Part shown: piece by piece, positions 25,840 to 36,297 of the stretch
Position numbering within the stretch: the first letter of the stretch is position 1
Layout: every line of letters starts with the position of its first letter
NCBI GenBank assembly: GCA_000806155.1
Contig: JWKX01000007.1
Location: 1-64,000 of the forward strand
Source: an archaeon GW2011_AR18
GTDB lineage: Archaea; Nanobdellota; Nanobdellia; SCGC-AAA011-G17; GW2011-AR18
Reading direction: 5' to 3'
DNA: 64,000 nt
Made by a program: the position numbers and the translations under genes
The notes under the pieces: model-generated
Seen by the model: only the letters and a program-made list of their open reading frames with translations
Told to the model about the DNA's origin: nothing
Databases searched by the model: none

Positions 25840-27404
25840 AGATGAATATAGATAAGAGCTTTTATTGTATAATGTCTGTTGTTTTTGGACTATTCTTTTT
25901 AATTATTTCTGGATTGCTTAGTCTGTTCAATCAGTTATATAGTTTATGTGGTTATTGTTCTATTGTATCATTGAATGAATTAAAAATCCTATTTTTTTGT
26001 TTGGGTATTATAATAATCTTGTTTTCATTATTTATATTGAAGTCAAATAAAGACATATACTCTTTAATGAAGATTGTTATTCCAATAATATTAATATTTT
26101 TGTTTTTTATTGCTTTTAATAAGGTATTTAATCAGGATGAGATAGAGCACCTTCATGTTTCTTGGCTGATAGCAAATGGTGGTAATGTATATCAAGAGTT
26201 TATAGAATTCCATACCCCATTATTGTTATTTATAATATCCTTGTTTTTCAAAGTCTTTGGAAATTCTTTGTCTGCTTTGTATGCTGCTCGTATGTTTTCA
26301 TTTATGATATTCTTGCTTTTGGTATATATGACATTTATTTTGGCTAAAAGGTTATACAATAAAAATATTGCTTATATATCTGTTATTTTGTTAGTATTTA
26401 ATTCAGTATTTTTTTCAGCATCTACTGAAATACTTCTGGATGGTTTTAGTGCTTTATTAAATATTATTGCCATTTATCTTATTATTTTAGATAAAAAGAA
26501 ATTTGCTTTTATATCTGGATTATTGTTTGCTCTTGCATTTTTTACAACCCAGAAATCTGCTGTTATAATAATCTTTGTTGTATTATGGCTTTTTTTCCAA
26601 AAAAAATATGTTGTTATGCGTAATGTAATAACTGGGGGTATTATAACAGGTGTGCTGGGGTTTTTTATGATATTTATTGGTGGGTTATGGAATGATTTTT
26701 TTTATCAAACTTTTTTTGTGATGTTTGCATGGCATACTGATGTTCCTGTTATTGCAATGGTTAAAGGAATTATGGTTGAATATTCTCTTTTTATTTTATT
26801 GCTTTTGATGTCTTTGAATAAATTAAGATTTAAGCATGATATTATAAGTTTTTTATTCCTTGGGCAGGTTTTAATTTTTATTTCTTTAATATTCTCAATT
26901 TCATGGATTGGTAGGCAGGATTTTATTTTTCTTAGTATAATAATTAGTATTATTATAGCTCGTGGAATTTATGATTCTTCAGATAATATTAAACGTTTTT
27001 TTATTATTGTAATGATTATTTATTTAGTGGCAAGCAGTCTTTTTATTGGAAGGTATATCTTTTCTACAAATGATATTCAATTGAGGACAACTGATTTTGT
27101 TTTATCAAACTCTAATAATTCTGATTTAATAATTGATGTTAAGCCTACAGCAGCTATATTTAGGAAAGACACGTCTTTTTTATGGTATAATAGGATTGAG
27201 GCTATTCCAGCGATGCAAAAAATTGGATATAATATTAGTTATAACTTTTCTGATGAATTGTTAAAAAAACCCAAAATATTATTGAGGTACGGTCTTTTGA
27301 AAGATGAAATTGCTATATTGTATTGTTATGATGAGATTGTTAAAGATTCTTATGGCGCACCTATTAAGCCTTTATTTTTATATAATTCTACTCGGTGTAC
27401 TTGA
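25836..27404 (+). CDS. Membrane glycosyltransferase (GT39/ArnT-like)
   Basis: Many TM helices; FNQDEIEHLHVSWLIANGGNVYQEFIEFHTPLL. Confidence 0.7.
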   Translation: MKMNIDKSFYCIMSVVFGLFFLIISGLLSLFNQLYSLCGYCSIVSLNELKILFFCLGIIIILFSLFILKSNKDIYSLMKIVIPIILIFLFFIAFNKVFNQDEIEHLHVSWLIANGGNVYQEFIEFHTPLLLFIISLFFKVFGNSLSALYAARMFSFMIFLLLVYMTFILAKRLYNKNIAYISVILLVFNSVFFSASTEILLDGFSALLNIIAIYLIILDKKKFAFISGLLFALAFFTTQKSAVIIIFVVLWLFFQKKYVVMRNVITGGIITGVLGFFMIFIGGLWNDFFYQTFFVMFAWHTDVPVIAMVKGIMVEYSLFILLLLMSLNKLRFKHDIISFLFLGQVLIFISLIFSISWIGRQDFIFLSIIISIIIARGIYDSSDNIKRFFIIVMIIYLVASSLFIGRYIFSTNDIQLRTTDFVLSNSNNSDLIIDVKPTAAIFRKDTSFLWYNRIEAIPAMQKIGYNISYNFSDELLKKPKILLRYGLLKDEIAILYCYDEIVKDSYGAPIKPLFLYNSTRCT

Positions 27405-27445
27405 TTTACAGATAACTTTATTAAGGTCATTTAGTAATCACTATT

Positions 27446-28882
27446 ATGACTGAAGTTTTATGTATTGTACCTCCATTTAATTACGGTAAACTCGATTCTG
27501 TAGGTCCTAAATGTCCTAATCTGGGAATTGGTATAATAGCCGCTCTTATTGAGACTATGAAGTATGATGTTAAGATACTTGATTGTTTTGGATTGGAACT
27601 TTCTGAGGAAGATACTCTTAAAGAAATAAAAAAGCATAATCCTAAGTTTATTCTTATTGGTGCTGTTACTGCAAATTTTTCAATTTCATTAAATCTTCTT
27701 AAAAAAGCTAAATCATATAACCCTCATGTAATAAATATTGTTGGCGGCCCTCATGTTACAGTTAATCCTGAATCAGCATTTGATAATAAAGGAGTTGTAG
27801 ACTTTGTTGTTATTGGAGAGGCAGAAGAGACTATTGTAGATTTGCTCAATTATCTTGATAAAAAAGATTATATGAAGCTTGATGATATTAAGGGTTTGAT
27901 GTATGTTAATTCATCAGGTAAAATAACAAAAACTGTTGATCGTGGTGTTGTGAAAATTCTTGATAATCTTCCAATGCCTGCTTATCATTTGTTTCCTATG
28001 GAAAAATATCATTCTTATGGTTGGCTTAATCTTGGAAGAAAGTTTACAACTATGATTACATCTCGTGGCTGCCCATTTAAGTGTAATTTCTGTCAAAGTT
28101 CACAGCAGGCTAAATATTGGCGTCAAAGATCTTCTGATAAGGTTTTCGATGAAATAAAATTATTGTATGATCAGTATGCAATAAGGCATATCTATTTTCA
28201 GGATGATGAATTTTGTGTTAATCATCAGAGGATTATTGAGATGTGTAATAAGATTAAAGAATCTAAGATGGATCTTGTCTGGGAATGTTTAACAAGGGTC
28301 AATCATATGGATGATGAACTTCTTGGTGCTATGGCAAGTGCTGGTTGTAAGAGTATACTTTTTGGTATTGAAACAGGTTATGATGAAGGTTTTAAACTGA
28401 TTAATAAGCCTATAAACTGTGATATGGTTATTAATGCTGTTCAGATGGCTCAAAAGCATGGTATTCTTGTAAAAGTTACTTTCATTATGGGTTTCCCTTG
28501 GGAAGGCGAAGAGGAAATGAAAAAGACAATAGCTTTTGCAAAGAAGGTAGATGCGGATCTTACATTTTTTAATATATTGAATCCTTATCCTGGAACTCCT
28601 GTATATAATGAAGTTATTGCCAATAATCTTTTCGAGCAGCCTGAAAATTATGATGGTCATATTATTCATGGTACAGATCCTTTGATAATGACTAAGAAAT
28701 TATCTGCAAAGCAGTTAAGATATTGGAGTGGCAGAGCTGTTTTGGAGTTTTATCTTAGACCTTCATTTATTTTTAAGAGGGTTTTCAAGATTAGGAATTG
28801 GACAGAGTTTAAAAATAATTTCTTTGGAGGTAATGATCTTTTAGGTCTTGCTTTTAAGAAAGTTTGGGCTGGTAGGAATTAA
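27446..28882 (+). CDS. B12-binding domain radical SAM protein
   Basis: N-terminal B12-type domain (GGPHVTVNPE), TSRGCPFKCNFC. Confidence 0.9.
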   Translation: MTEVLCIVPPFNYGKLDSVGPKCPNLGIGIIAALIETMKYDVKILDCFGLELSEEDTLKEIKKHNPKFILIGAVTANFSISLNLLKKAKSYNPHVINIVGGPHVTVNPESAFDNKGVVDFVVIGEAEETIVDLLNYLDKKDYMKLDDIKGLMYVNSSGKITKTVDRGVVKILDNLPMPAYHLFPMEKYHSYGWLNLGRKFTTMITSRGCPFKCNFCQSSQQAKYWRQRSSDKVFDEIKLLYDQYAIRHIYFQDDEFCVNHQRIIEMCNKIKESKMDLVWECLTRVNHMDDELLGAMASAGCKSILFGIETGYDEGFKLINKPINCDMVINAVQMAQKHGILVKVTFIMGFPWEGEEEMKKTIAFAKKVDADLTFFNILNPYPGTPVYNEVIANNLFEQPENYDGHIIHGTDPLIMTKKLSAKQLRYWSGRAVLEFYLRPSFIFKRVFKIRNWTEFKNNFFGGNDLLGLAFKKVWAGRN

Positions 28883-28937
28883 TTCGATTATAAACTATAT
28901 ACTAAATTTATAATAACCTAATAATATATTCTAATAT

Positions 28938-29177
28938 ATGGATGATTTAAACAAGCATACTATTGCAATTCTTCATGCTATTGCTCATCTTGGTAGGACT
29001 TCTATTTTTGAGATGAACTCTATTGAGGAACAGGGTCTTAATGCTGGACAGAGTCATGCTAAATTGGCCATAGATAATTGGACTAAGAAACTTTATGATG
29101 ATCTAGTGGTTATTATGGGAGAAAACCATCCTGTTGTTTCTAAATTTAGGGAAGAATGGAATATAGAAATTTCCTAA
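28938..29177 (+). CDS. Hypothetical small protein
   Basis: Complete ORF. Confidence 0.45.
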   Translation: MDDLNKHTIAILHAIAHLGRTSIFEMNSIEEQGLNAGQSHAKLAIDNWTKKLYDDLVVIMGENHPVVSKFREEWNIEIS

Positions 29178-29229
29178 CCTTGAAATGGGAACAAAAGTAT
29201 TAAATATTCTTTAATTATTATCTTGTATT

Positions 29230-29667
29230 ATGAAAACAATGAAATTAACAGTTTTGATTGTTGCAATTATGATATTTTCAGTATTTAGTGTTATAGCTGC
29301 TGAGAATTCTGATTGTGATGTAGACATAGCTAAATATGCTTCTCAAGCTAAGGATTTTATTAATAATAATCCTGATAATAAAGGTGTTAAATATGGCAGA
29401 AGTTTTATTGGTAAGAATGCAGTAGTAGAAGCTCATATTGACGACCAGGTCTGGCATGCTAAGATGATGAATGGCATGATGACTGATATATCTCAGGGAG
29501 CTGTTGATGGTAAAACTTTCACTGTAACAACATCCATGTGTACTATTAAAGATCTTCAAGATGGTAAGATTACTGCTAAACAAGCATTAAAAGATGGCAA
29601 GATAACTTATCAGGCTCATGGTATGATGAACAGGATGAAAGCAAGGATTGCTCGTATGTTCTTTTAA
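29230..29667 (+). CDS. Exported hypothetical protein
   Basis: Signal peptide. Confidence 0.55.
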   Translation: MKTMKLTVLIVAIMIFSVFSVIAAENSDCDVDIAKYASQAKDFINNNPDNKGVKYGRSFIGKNAVVEAHIDDQVWHAKMMNGMMTDISQGAVDGKTFTVTTSMCTIKDLQDGKITAKQALKDGKITYQAHGMMNRMKARIARMFF

Positions 29668-29729
29668 TTTTTTTAATTATTATTTTCTATTATCTAAATC
29701 TTTTTAAACAACATTTTATTAATTATCAT

Positions 29730-30014
29730 ATGAATGATGATAATGATGAATATGGATTGTTTGCTGTAGATGTTATTAGAAAAACTAGAAACAGATTTTT
29801 AGACAGTCTTGTTCATAATGAAGATGGTTCAATTACTATAATTAGAGTTGGAGTTTATCATAGTGAAGGTTTATTAGTAAATAAAAGTCCTGGAATTCCA
29901 GAAGATACTGATAATCATATATCTAGAGTTGCTGACGAATTAGGTTATAGGACTGGAGAAACAGTAAGATATGAAATTAGAATTCTTCCTCCTGAAAGAA
30001 AGCCTTCTCAATAA
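29730..30014 (+). CDS. Hypothetical protein
   Basis: Complete ORF. Confidence 0.45.
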   Translation: MNDDNDEYGLFAVDVIRKTRNRFLDSLVHNEDGSITIIRVGVYHSEGLLVNKSPGIPEDTDNHISRVADELGYRTGETVRYEIRILPPERKPSQ

Positions 30015-30076
30015 TTATATCGTTTCATTATCTAAATCTTTAAAAATAATAATCTAAATTTCTTGATAGATACAAA

Positions 30077-31519
30077 GTGGCTGATCATTCTAATATCCAG
30101 GAAGCGTTGACATATGATGATGTTCTTATAATCCCTAAATATTCTACTATCTCTTCTAGGAAAATTGTTGATATCTCTACTCAATTGACTCCTAAGATTA
30201 AATTAAACATTCCTATGGTCTCTGGTAATATGGATACTGTCACTGAATCTAGGATGGCTGTTGCCATGGCTCGTATGGGTGGCATTGGTATTGTTCATCG
30301 TTATCTCCCTGTTAAAGATCAAGTTCATGAAATTATTAAAGTTAAGAGAGCTGAAGCTATTGTTATTGACAAGCCTTTTACTCTGACTCCTGAACATACA
30401 TTAAAAGATGCTAAAGTATTGATGGAAGAGAATAATATTAACGGTATTCTAATTACTGATAATGCTTCTAGGTTCGAAGGTATTATTACAAGAAGGGATA
30501 TGATGTTCGAAGATAATCTTTTAAAACCTCTTTCAGATATTATGACTAAACGTTCTGATGCTGTTACTGCTGATTTTGGTATTGATATTGAGAAAGCTAA
30601 ATTGATTATGAAAAATAATAAAGTTGAAAAACTTCCATTGTTGGATAAGTCAGGAATTTTAAAAGGTTTGATTACAGCTAAAGATCTCTCAAGAAAAGAT
30701 AGTTATCCTTTGACTGTTAAAGATAGAAAAGGAAGATTATTAGTTGGTGCTGCTATTGGTGTTAAAGGTGATTATTTAGAAAGAGCTGAAGCTTTGATTA
30801 ATGCTGGTTGTGATGTTTTATGTATTGATATTGCTCATGGCCATTCAGAATTAGCAATTAATGCTTTAAAGAATGTTAAAGATAAATTTTCAGATATTGA
30901 AGTTATTGCTGGTAATATTGTTACTGAGATGGCTGCTTTTGATCTGATTAAAGCTGGTGCTGATTGTATAAAAGTTGGTGTTGGATCAGGATCGATCTGT
31001 ATTACTCGTTTAGTTGCTGGTGCTGGTTATCCTCAGTTTTCTGCTTTACTGAACTGCGTTAAAGTCGGTAATGATTTTAATATTCCTGTCATGGCTGATG
31101 GTGGTATTGGCGGTTTGGCTGGTAATTTTTCTAAAGCTATTGCTGCTGGTGCTTCTACTGTGATGCGTTCTCGTTCTTTAGCTGGCACTGATGAGAGTCC
31201 TGGTTTGTCTATTATGAAGAATGGTAAGAAATTCAAGATCTATCGTGGCAGTGCATCTTTTGGTGCTAACATGGCTCGTAATGAAAAGAATAATGAGAAA
31301 GTTGATGAAGAATATAATCCTGAGGGTGTTGAAGCTCTGATTCCTTATTCTGGAAGTGTTGAAGAAGTTATTAAACCATTTTTATCTGGATTGCGTTCTG
31401 GTATGTCTTATGTTGGCGCTCATGATATCAAAGAATTTTGGGATAAAGTTGAGTTTGTTCGTATGACTCAGTCAGGTATTAAAGAAAGTCACCCTCATGA
31501 TGTGGAGCTTGTTAAATGA
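30077..31519 (+). CDS. guaB: IMP dehydrogenase (GTG start)
   Basis: ALTYDDVLIIPKYS, CBS pair, GVGSGSICITR, MADGGIG. Confidence 0.95.
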   Translation: MADHSNIQEALTYDDVLIIPKYSTISSRKIVDISTQLTPKIKLNIPMVSGNMDTVTESRMAVAMARMGGIGIVHRYLPVKDQVHEIIKVKRAEAIVIDKPFTLTPEHTLKDAKVLMEENNINGILITDNASRFEGIITRRDMMFEDNLLKPLSDIMTKRSDAVTADFGIDIEKAKLIMKNNKVEKLPLLDKSGILKGLITAKDLSRKDSYPLTVKDRKGRLLVGAAIGVKGDYLERAEALINAGCDVLCIDIAHGHSELAINALKNVKDKFSDIEVIAGNIVTEMAAFDLIKAGADCIKVGVGSGSICITRLVAGAGYPQFSALLNCVKVGNDFNIPVMADGGIGGLAGNFSKAIAAGASTVMRSRSLAGTDESPGLSIMKNGKKFKIYRGSASFGANMARNEKNNEKVDEEYNPEGVEALIPYSGSVEEVIKPFLSGLRSGMSYVGAHDIKEFWDKVEFVRMTQSGIKESHPHDVELVK

Positions 31520-32049
31520 ATGAGTTATTTTTTATTACAGGCAATGAAAATAAATTAAGGGAAGCTAGAAGTATTTTTCCAGATATTAAAGGATTAAATA
31601 TTGATTTAATTGAAATTCAGAGTATTGATTCTAGAAAGATTATTGAACATAAACTAAATGAGGCTAAGAAACATCATTCAGGAAGTTTTATTGTTGAGGA
31701 TACTTCTTTAGAATTAATATCAATGAAAGGTCTTCCAGGTCCTTTGATTAAATTTTTTGAAAAATCTATTGGTCTTGATGGTGTTTATAAATTAGGGGAA
31801 GTTTTCGGTAATAAAGCAGTTGCTAAATGTGTTATTGGTTATTTTAATGATAATGATATTAAATTCTTTGAAGGAATGATTGATGGTATAATCGTTAGCC
31901 CAAGAGGTGAGAATGGTTTTGGTTGGGATAAGATTTTTGTTCCTGACGGTTATGATAAAACTTTTGCTGAAATATCAAGTGAAGAAAAAGATAGTATTAG
32001 TATGAGAAAATTAGCTTTTGAAAAATTAAAGGAACATTTAAAAAATTAG
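31516..32049 (+). CDS. XTP/dITP diphosphatase (RdgB/HAM1)
   Basis: FITGNENKLREA, VEDTSLEL, GENGFGWDKIFVPDGYDKTFAEIS. Confidence 0.9.
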   Translation: MNELFFITGNENKLREARSIFPDIKGLNIDLIEIQSIDSRKIIEHKLNEAKKHHSGSFIVEDTSLELISMKGLPGPLIKFFEKSIGLDGVYKLGEVFGNKAVAKCVIGYFNDNDIKFFEGMIDGIIVSPRGENGFGWDKIFVPDGYDKTFAEISSEEKDSISMRKLAFEKLKEHLKN

Positions 32050-32110
32050 GATATTGTCATTCAAAAATTACTTTAGAAGAAAGAAAAGCTATTTTAGAAC
32101 AACAAAAACC

Positions 32111-32120
32111 TTTATAAAAT
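32111..32120 (+). promoter_or_regulatory. TATA box for the tRNA-half transcript
   Basis: tttataaaat ~27 bp upstream of GCGGGG. Confidence 0.5.
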
Positions 32121-32142
32121 ATGATTTAGTTCTTGAATTGAT

Positions 32143-32167
32143 GCGGGGATAGCAAAGCCTGGTCAAA
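32143..32167 (+). tRNA. Lone tRNA 5' half (Leu/Ser-like), no 3' half in window
   Basis: GCGGGGATAGCAAAGCCTGGTCAAA matches acceptor strand plus D-arm of a class II tRNA; no TCCCCGC on either strand. Confidence 0.45.
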
Positions 32168-32257
32168 ATTAATATGAAATCAAATTATCTTTGAATATTT
32201 TTAACTTAGTGATGTTATCATCAGAATATTCTTGGTTTTAATGTAATGGTATTAAAT

Positions 32258-32479
32258 CTATTTAGTTATTTTTATTATTCTTGTCGGACAGTCTCTTTCT
32301 GCCATCTTGTTTGTTTCTATCTCTGATTCATCTATTTCTAATATATCTGTCTCTCCTTTTCTTTCTGAATTTTTCAATATTGCTTTTCCATCAGCTGATA
32401 ATTCCCACTGGTTTGGTGCATATTCAACACAGATAGCACATCCTATGCATTTTTCTCTATAATGTAATATCTTTGTCAT
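32258..32479 (-). CDS. Single-cluster ferredoxin
   Basis: CIGCAICVEYAPNQWEL...CPTRIIKI. Confidence 0.8.
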   Translation of the reverse strand: MTKILHYREKCIGCAICVEYAPNQWELSADGKAILKNSERKGETDILEIDESEIETNKMAERDCPTRIIKITK

Positions 32480-33714
32480 TTTTCTTTTATTAGATATAAT
32501 TTATCATTTTTCCTTATTTTTTCTTTTATCTCTATTGTGATTATATCATCTTTTTTTGCATGTTCTAATTGTTCATTGTTTTTTATTATTTTCTCTGCTT
32601 TTGCATGCACTATCCCTGTTGTTGGCCCTGTTATTATTATTTCATCTCCTTTATTTAATATTCCTGATTTTATCCTGAACTCCCCTACAAAGTTTTTATT
32701 ATAATAATTTATTGCATCTCCTATGTATATTTTTTCTCTTGTTGCTTTTGATCCATATGTTCCTGACCATTCACCTAATTTTTTCCCTAGATAATATCCT
32801 CCATGCCAGAATCCTCTGTTATAGACTTTTTCTAATTCTTTTATCCATGTATCTATTTTTTCTTTTGTATATGTATTGTTCTTTACACTTTCAACTCCTT
32901 CTTTGTATGCTTTTGTTGTTGTGTATACATAATCTGCTGGTTTTCCTCTTCCCTCTATTTTTAGTATACTTATTCCTGAATTGATTATCTTATCTAAGAA
33001 TGTTATTGTGCATAGGTCTTTTGGTGACATTATATATTTGTTGTCTATGACTAGTTCATCTCCTGTCTCTTCATCTATGACTTTGTATGATCTTCTGCAG
33101 TTCTGTAAGCATGATCCTCTGTTTGCTGATGCATTGTATACAGCCAGGCTCATATAACATTTTCCTGATATTGCTACGCATAATGCTCCATGTGCGAATA
33201 TTTCTATCTTGATTAATTCTTTGTTTGGTGATCTTATGTCTTGTTTTTTTATCTCATCACATATCTTCTTTATCTGTCCTAATGTTAATTCTCTTGCTAA
33301 GACTATTACATCTGCATATTGTGCATAGAATTTCACTGTTTCTATGTTTGAGATATTCATCTGTGTTGAGCAGTGAACATTTAGCCCTATTGATCTTGCA
33401 TAGATTATTGCTGACATGTCGCTTGCTATTACTGCATCTATTCCCTGTTTTTTTGCCTCATCACATATTTTTTTCATTAATATCATGTCATGGTCATACA
33501 TTATTGTATTTAATGCTAGGAACGTTTTTACATTATTTTCTTTGCAGAGCTTTACTATTTTTGTCAGGTCTTTTATTGTGAAATTATTTATTGACCTTGC
33601 TCTCATGTTTAACTGTTCTATCCCAAAATATACAGAATCAGCTCCTGCCTTTATTGAGGCATTTAATGATTCAAATGATCCTGCTGGTGATGTTATCTCT
33701 ACTCTATTTTCCAT
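32476..33714 (-). CDS. U32 family peptidase-like protein (TrhP/YegQ-type)
   Basis: SPAGSFESLNASIKAGADSVYFG, EIFAHGALCVAISGKCYMS, NRGSCLQNCRR. Confidence 0.9.
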   Translation of the reverse strand: MENRVEITSPAGSFESLNASIKAGADSVYFGIEQLNMRARSINNFTIKDLTKIVKLCKENNVKTFLALNTIMYDHDMILMKKICDEAKKQGIDAVIASDMSAIIYARSIGLNVHCSTQMNISNIETVKFYAQYADVIVLARELTLGQIKKICDEIKKQDIRSPNKELIKIEIFAHGALCVAISGKCYMSLAVYNASANRGSCLQNCRRSYKVIDEETGDELVIDNKYIMSPKDLCTITFLDKIINSGISILKIEGRGKPADYVYTTTKAYKEGVESVKNNTYTKEKIDTWIKELEKVYNRGFWHGGYYLGKKLGEWSGTYGSKATREKIYIGDAINYYNKNFVGEFRIKSGILNKGDEIIITGPTTGIVHAKAEKIIKNNEQLEHAKKDDIITIEIKEKIRKNDKLYLIKEK

Positions 33715-33757
33715 GTATTTGTTGTATTTAGAAATATTATTAATGTTTGTTATTTTA

Positions 33758-34678
33758 CTATTTCTTAAATTTATTATATGCTTTTGATACTTTTATATTC
33801 CAGAAGCTTGGTAATGGGTTAGATACAAATCCTTTGTAATTATGTGAATATATGTAAGTTAGTCCTTTGTCTTCTTTGTATTTCTCGAATTCTTTTTCTA
33901 CTTCTTCGTATATCTCTTTTATTTTCTTTCTCTCAAAATCTTTCTGTAATAGTGATGATGGTTTTAGTGCTATATAATCTGCCTGTCTTATTGTATTTAT
34001 TTCTATATTGCTGCTATTCTGAGAAATAAAAATAATTGAAAGATCTTTATGCCTTGCTATAAATAATATTTGTGATAATAACTTGTTTGAATTGCTCATT
34101 GATTCTCTTGAACTGAATTGTATTCCTGATTCATCTACTAGTAATATTGAGTTGTTTTCTGCATCATCTATACTATCTACTATGTTTATCCAGTTTGGCA
34201 TGTCTTTTGAGTTAAATCCCATTGCATATACTTCCTTTCCTGTCTCTGCTTTTAAATTCTCTAATAGTTTCATTCCTAATGCTGATTTTCCTGTCCCTCT
34301 TGCTCCTAGTATTATCCCTATTGTTGAACTGCTATCTAATATTTTATTCTCAAATTCTTGATAATCTCCTTTTATTGTTTTTATTTCTTTGAAGTTTTCA
34401 TGCATTGGTTTGGAGCTTATTGATCCATGTTTAACATCTGTTTTTTTAATAGGTTTTGTCTCATCTTTCAGTATTGGTTTCTCATCAACTATTATCTTGT
34501 CTTCTATTATTGTTTTATTTTTATCTCTGTCAAATATTTTTGTGAATATCCATCCTATTCCTGTTACTATTCCTTTTAATAAATAATAAACTGCTTTTAC
34601 AATATATTCTATTAATCTATATAATAATACAAATATCTGTCCTATGTAGTAGAATATTGATTTCTTTCTTTTTCCCAT
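33758..34678 (-). CDS. Membrane-anchored P-loop ATPase (Zot/FtsK-HerA-like)
   Basis: N-terminal TM; GIILGARGTGKSALGMK; ILLVDESGIQF; IIFISQN. Confidence 0.65.
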   Translation of the reverse strand: MGKRKKSIFYYIGQIFVLLYRLIEYIVKAVYYLLKGIVTGIGWIFTKIFDRDKNKTIIEDKIIVDEKPILKDETKPIKKTDVKHGSISSKPMHENFKEIKTIKGDYQEFENKILDSSSTIGIILGARGTGKSALGMKLLENLKAETGKEVYAMGFNSKDMPNWINIVDSIDDAENNSILLVDESGIQFSSRESMSNSNKLLSQILFIARHKDLSIIFISQNSSNIEINTIRQADYIALKPSSLLQKDFERKKIKEIYEEVEKEFEKYKEDKGLTYIYSHNYKGFVSNPLPSFWNIKVSKAYNKFKK

Positions 34679-35282
34679 TCTCTATTGAATCTCTCTCATT
34701 TAATGTTTCTTTCTCAACTTCTATTTTTCCTTTTATCACAAAAATAAATATCCCTTTATTATTATCTGTTTTATAATTGAATTCTTTCTCTTCTGTATAT
34801 TCTCCTATGTATAATTTTGCATCTTGGTTTATCTCTTTATTTACTATTAGATTTAATTCATTTTCTTTTAATTCTATCTTCTTCTGTTCATATTTTGGTT
34901 CTATATCTTCTTCTGATGGTTCTATCCATATCTGTAATAACCTTGTCTCTTTTGTTTTTGATGGATTATATTCTGAATGTGTTATTCCTGTTCCTGCTGA
35001 CATAGTCTGTATTTCATTCTCCTCTATTCTTCCTATATTTTTAATATTGTCTTTGTGTTCTAATGTTCCTTCTAGTATTATTGTTATTATCTCCATATCA
35101 TTGTGATGATGCATTGGAAATCCTTGTAATGGTTGTATTATATCATCATTCAATACTAATAATTTTCCAAATCCTAATCTTTTTGGGTTGTAATAATTTG
35201 AAAAGCTGAAACTATATTTTGTATCTAACCATTCATTCTTAAATTTTCCTCTCTCAGAATTTCTTTGTATTTCTTTTTTCAT
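34617..35282 (-). CDS. Pirin-family cupin, C-terminally truncated
   Basis: FGKLLVLNDDIIQPLQGFPMHHHNDMEIITIILEGTLEHKDN; SAGTGITHSEYN. Confidence 0.8.
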   Translation of the reverse strand: MKKEIQRNSERGKFKNEWLDTKYSFSFSNYYNPKRLGFGKLLVLNDDIIQPLQGFPMHHHNDMEIITIILEGTLEHKDNIKNIGRIEENEIQTMSAGTGITHSEYNPSKTKETRLLQIWIEPSEEDIEPKYEQKKIELKENELNLIVNKEINQDAKLYIGEYTEEKEFNYKTDNNKGIFIFVIKGKIEVEKETLNERDSIENGKKKEINILLHRTDICIII

Positions 35283-35300
35283 AAATAAAAAATAAAGGAT

Positions 35301-35858
35301 TTATTTCCTCATGTTTTTCATTGTTTCTGCAAATGTATTTAGTTGTTTCAGCATTCCTTCTGCTTTTTCATTTAGATGTTTATTTAATATTTCTCCTTTT
35401 TCATCAAATGCCTGCCACACAAATGGTATGTTTACTTCCTCTCTTATTGGTGTCATTTGTAATTCTACTGATACCTGTCTTAGTTGTTCTACTGCTCTTG
35501 ATCCTCCAACATATCCTCCATAGCTTACGAATGCTACTGGTTTATTGTTCCACTCTTTGTATAAATAATCTATTGCATTTTTTAGTACTGCTGGATATCC
35601 GTGGTTGTATTCTGGTGTTACTATTATATATCCATCTGCTTCACTTATTTTCTCTGACCATTTTTTTGAATGTTCATATGAGTATTCTCCCATGAATGGT
35701 GGTTTTGAATCATTGAACATTGGCAAGTTCCACTCTTTTAGATCTATGATTTCATATTCTGTTTCTTTGTTTTTCTTTGCTATATTTGTTATCCACTTAC
35801 AGACTTTTTCCCCGTTTCTTCCCTCTCTTATGCTTCCTAGTATTATTTGTATTTTCAT
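35301..35858 (-). CDS. NADPH-dependent FMN reductase
   Basis: LGSIREGRNGEKV, VTPEYNHGYPAVLKNAIDYL. Confidence 0.9.
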   Translation of the reverse strand: MKIQIILGSIREGRNGEKVCKWITNIAKKNKETEYEIIDLKEWNLPMFNDSKPPFMGEYSYEHSKKWSEKISEADGYIIVTPEYNHGYPAVLKNAIDYLYKEWNNKPVAFVSYGGYVGGSRAVEQLRQVSVELQMTPIREEVNIPFVWQAFDEKGEILNKHLNEKAEGMLKQLNTFAETMKNMRK

Positions 35859-35979
35859 AATATTTACCTCATATTTTGTTATTTAAGTTTATAATGCAAA
35901 TATAATATATAAATGTATCGGTTATACGATATTAACTTTTAATCATAATGATTATAAACTTCATCTTCTCTAGTAATAT

Positions 35980-36297
35980 ATGAAAAATAGTTCTTGTGAT
36001 ATGAGAGGTTATCTTAGTTTCATTGTTTTAAGATTATTACATAAGAAAGAGATGTCAGGTGAAGAGATTAGAAAGGAATTAGAAAAAAGAAAAGGCTGCA
36101 AGCCAAGTCCTGGGACTATCTATCCTGTTCTTAAAGATTTGAATAAGAAAGGTTTGATTGTTGAAGTTGATGATAATGGAAAGACTAAAAAATATAAACT
36201 GACAGATAAAGGAAAGAAAGAGATGGATATTGCGACTAAGAAATTTATCTCATTATTCTATGACCTTAAAGAAGATTTTGAAAGATATTTTAAATAA
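35980..36297 (+). CDS. PadR-family transcriptional regulator
   Basis: SGEEIRKELEKRKGCKPSPGTIYPVLKDLNKKGLI. Confidence 0.85.
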   Translation: MKNSSCDMRGYLSFIVLRLLHKKEMSGEEIRKELEKRKGCKPSPGTIYPVLKDLNKKGLIVEVDDNGKTKKYKLTDKGKKEMDIATKKFISLFYDLKEDFERYFK

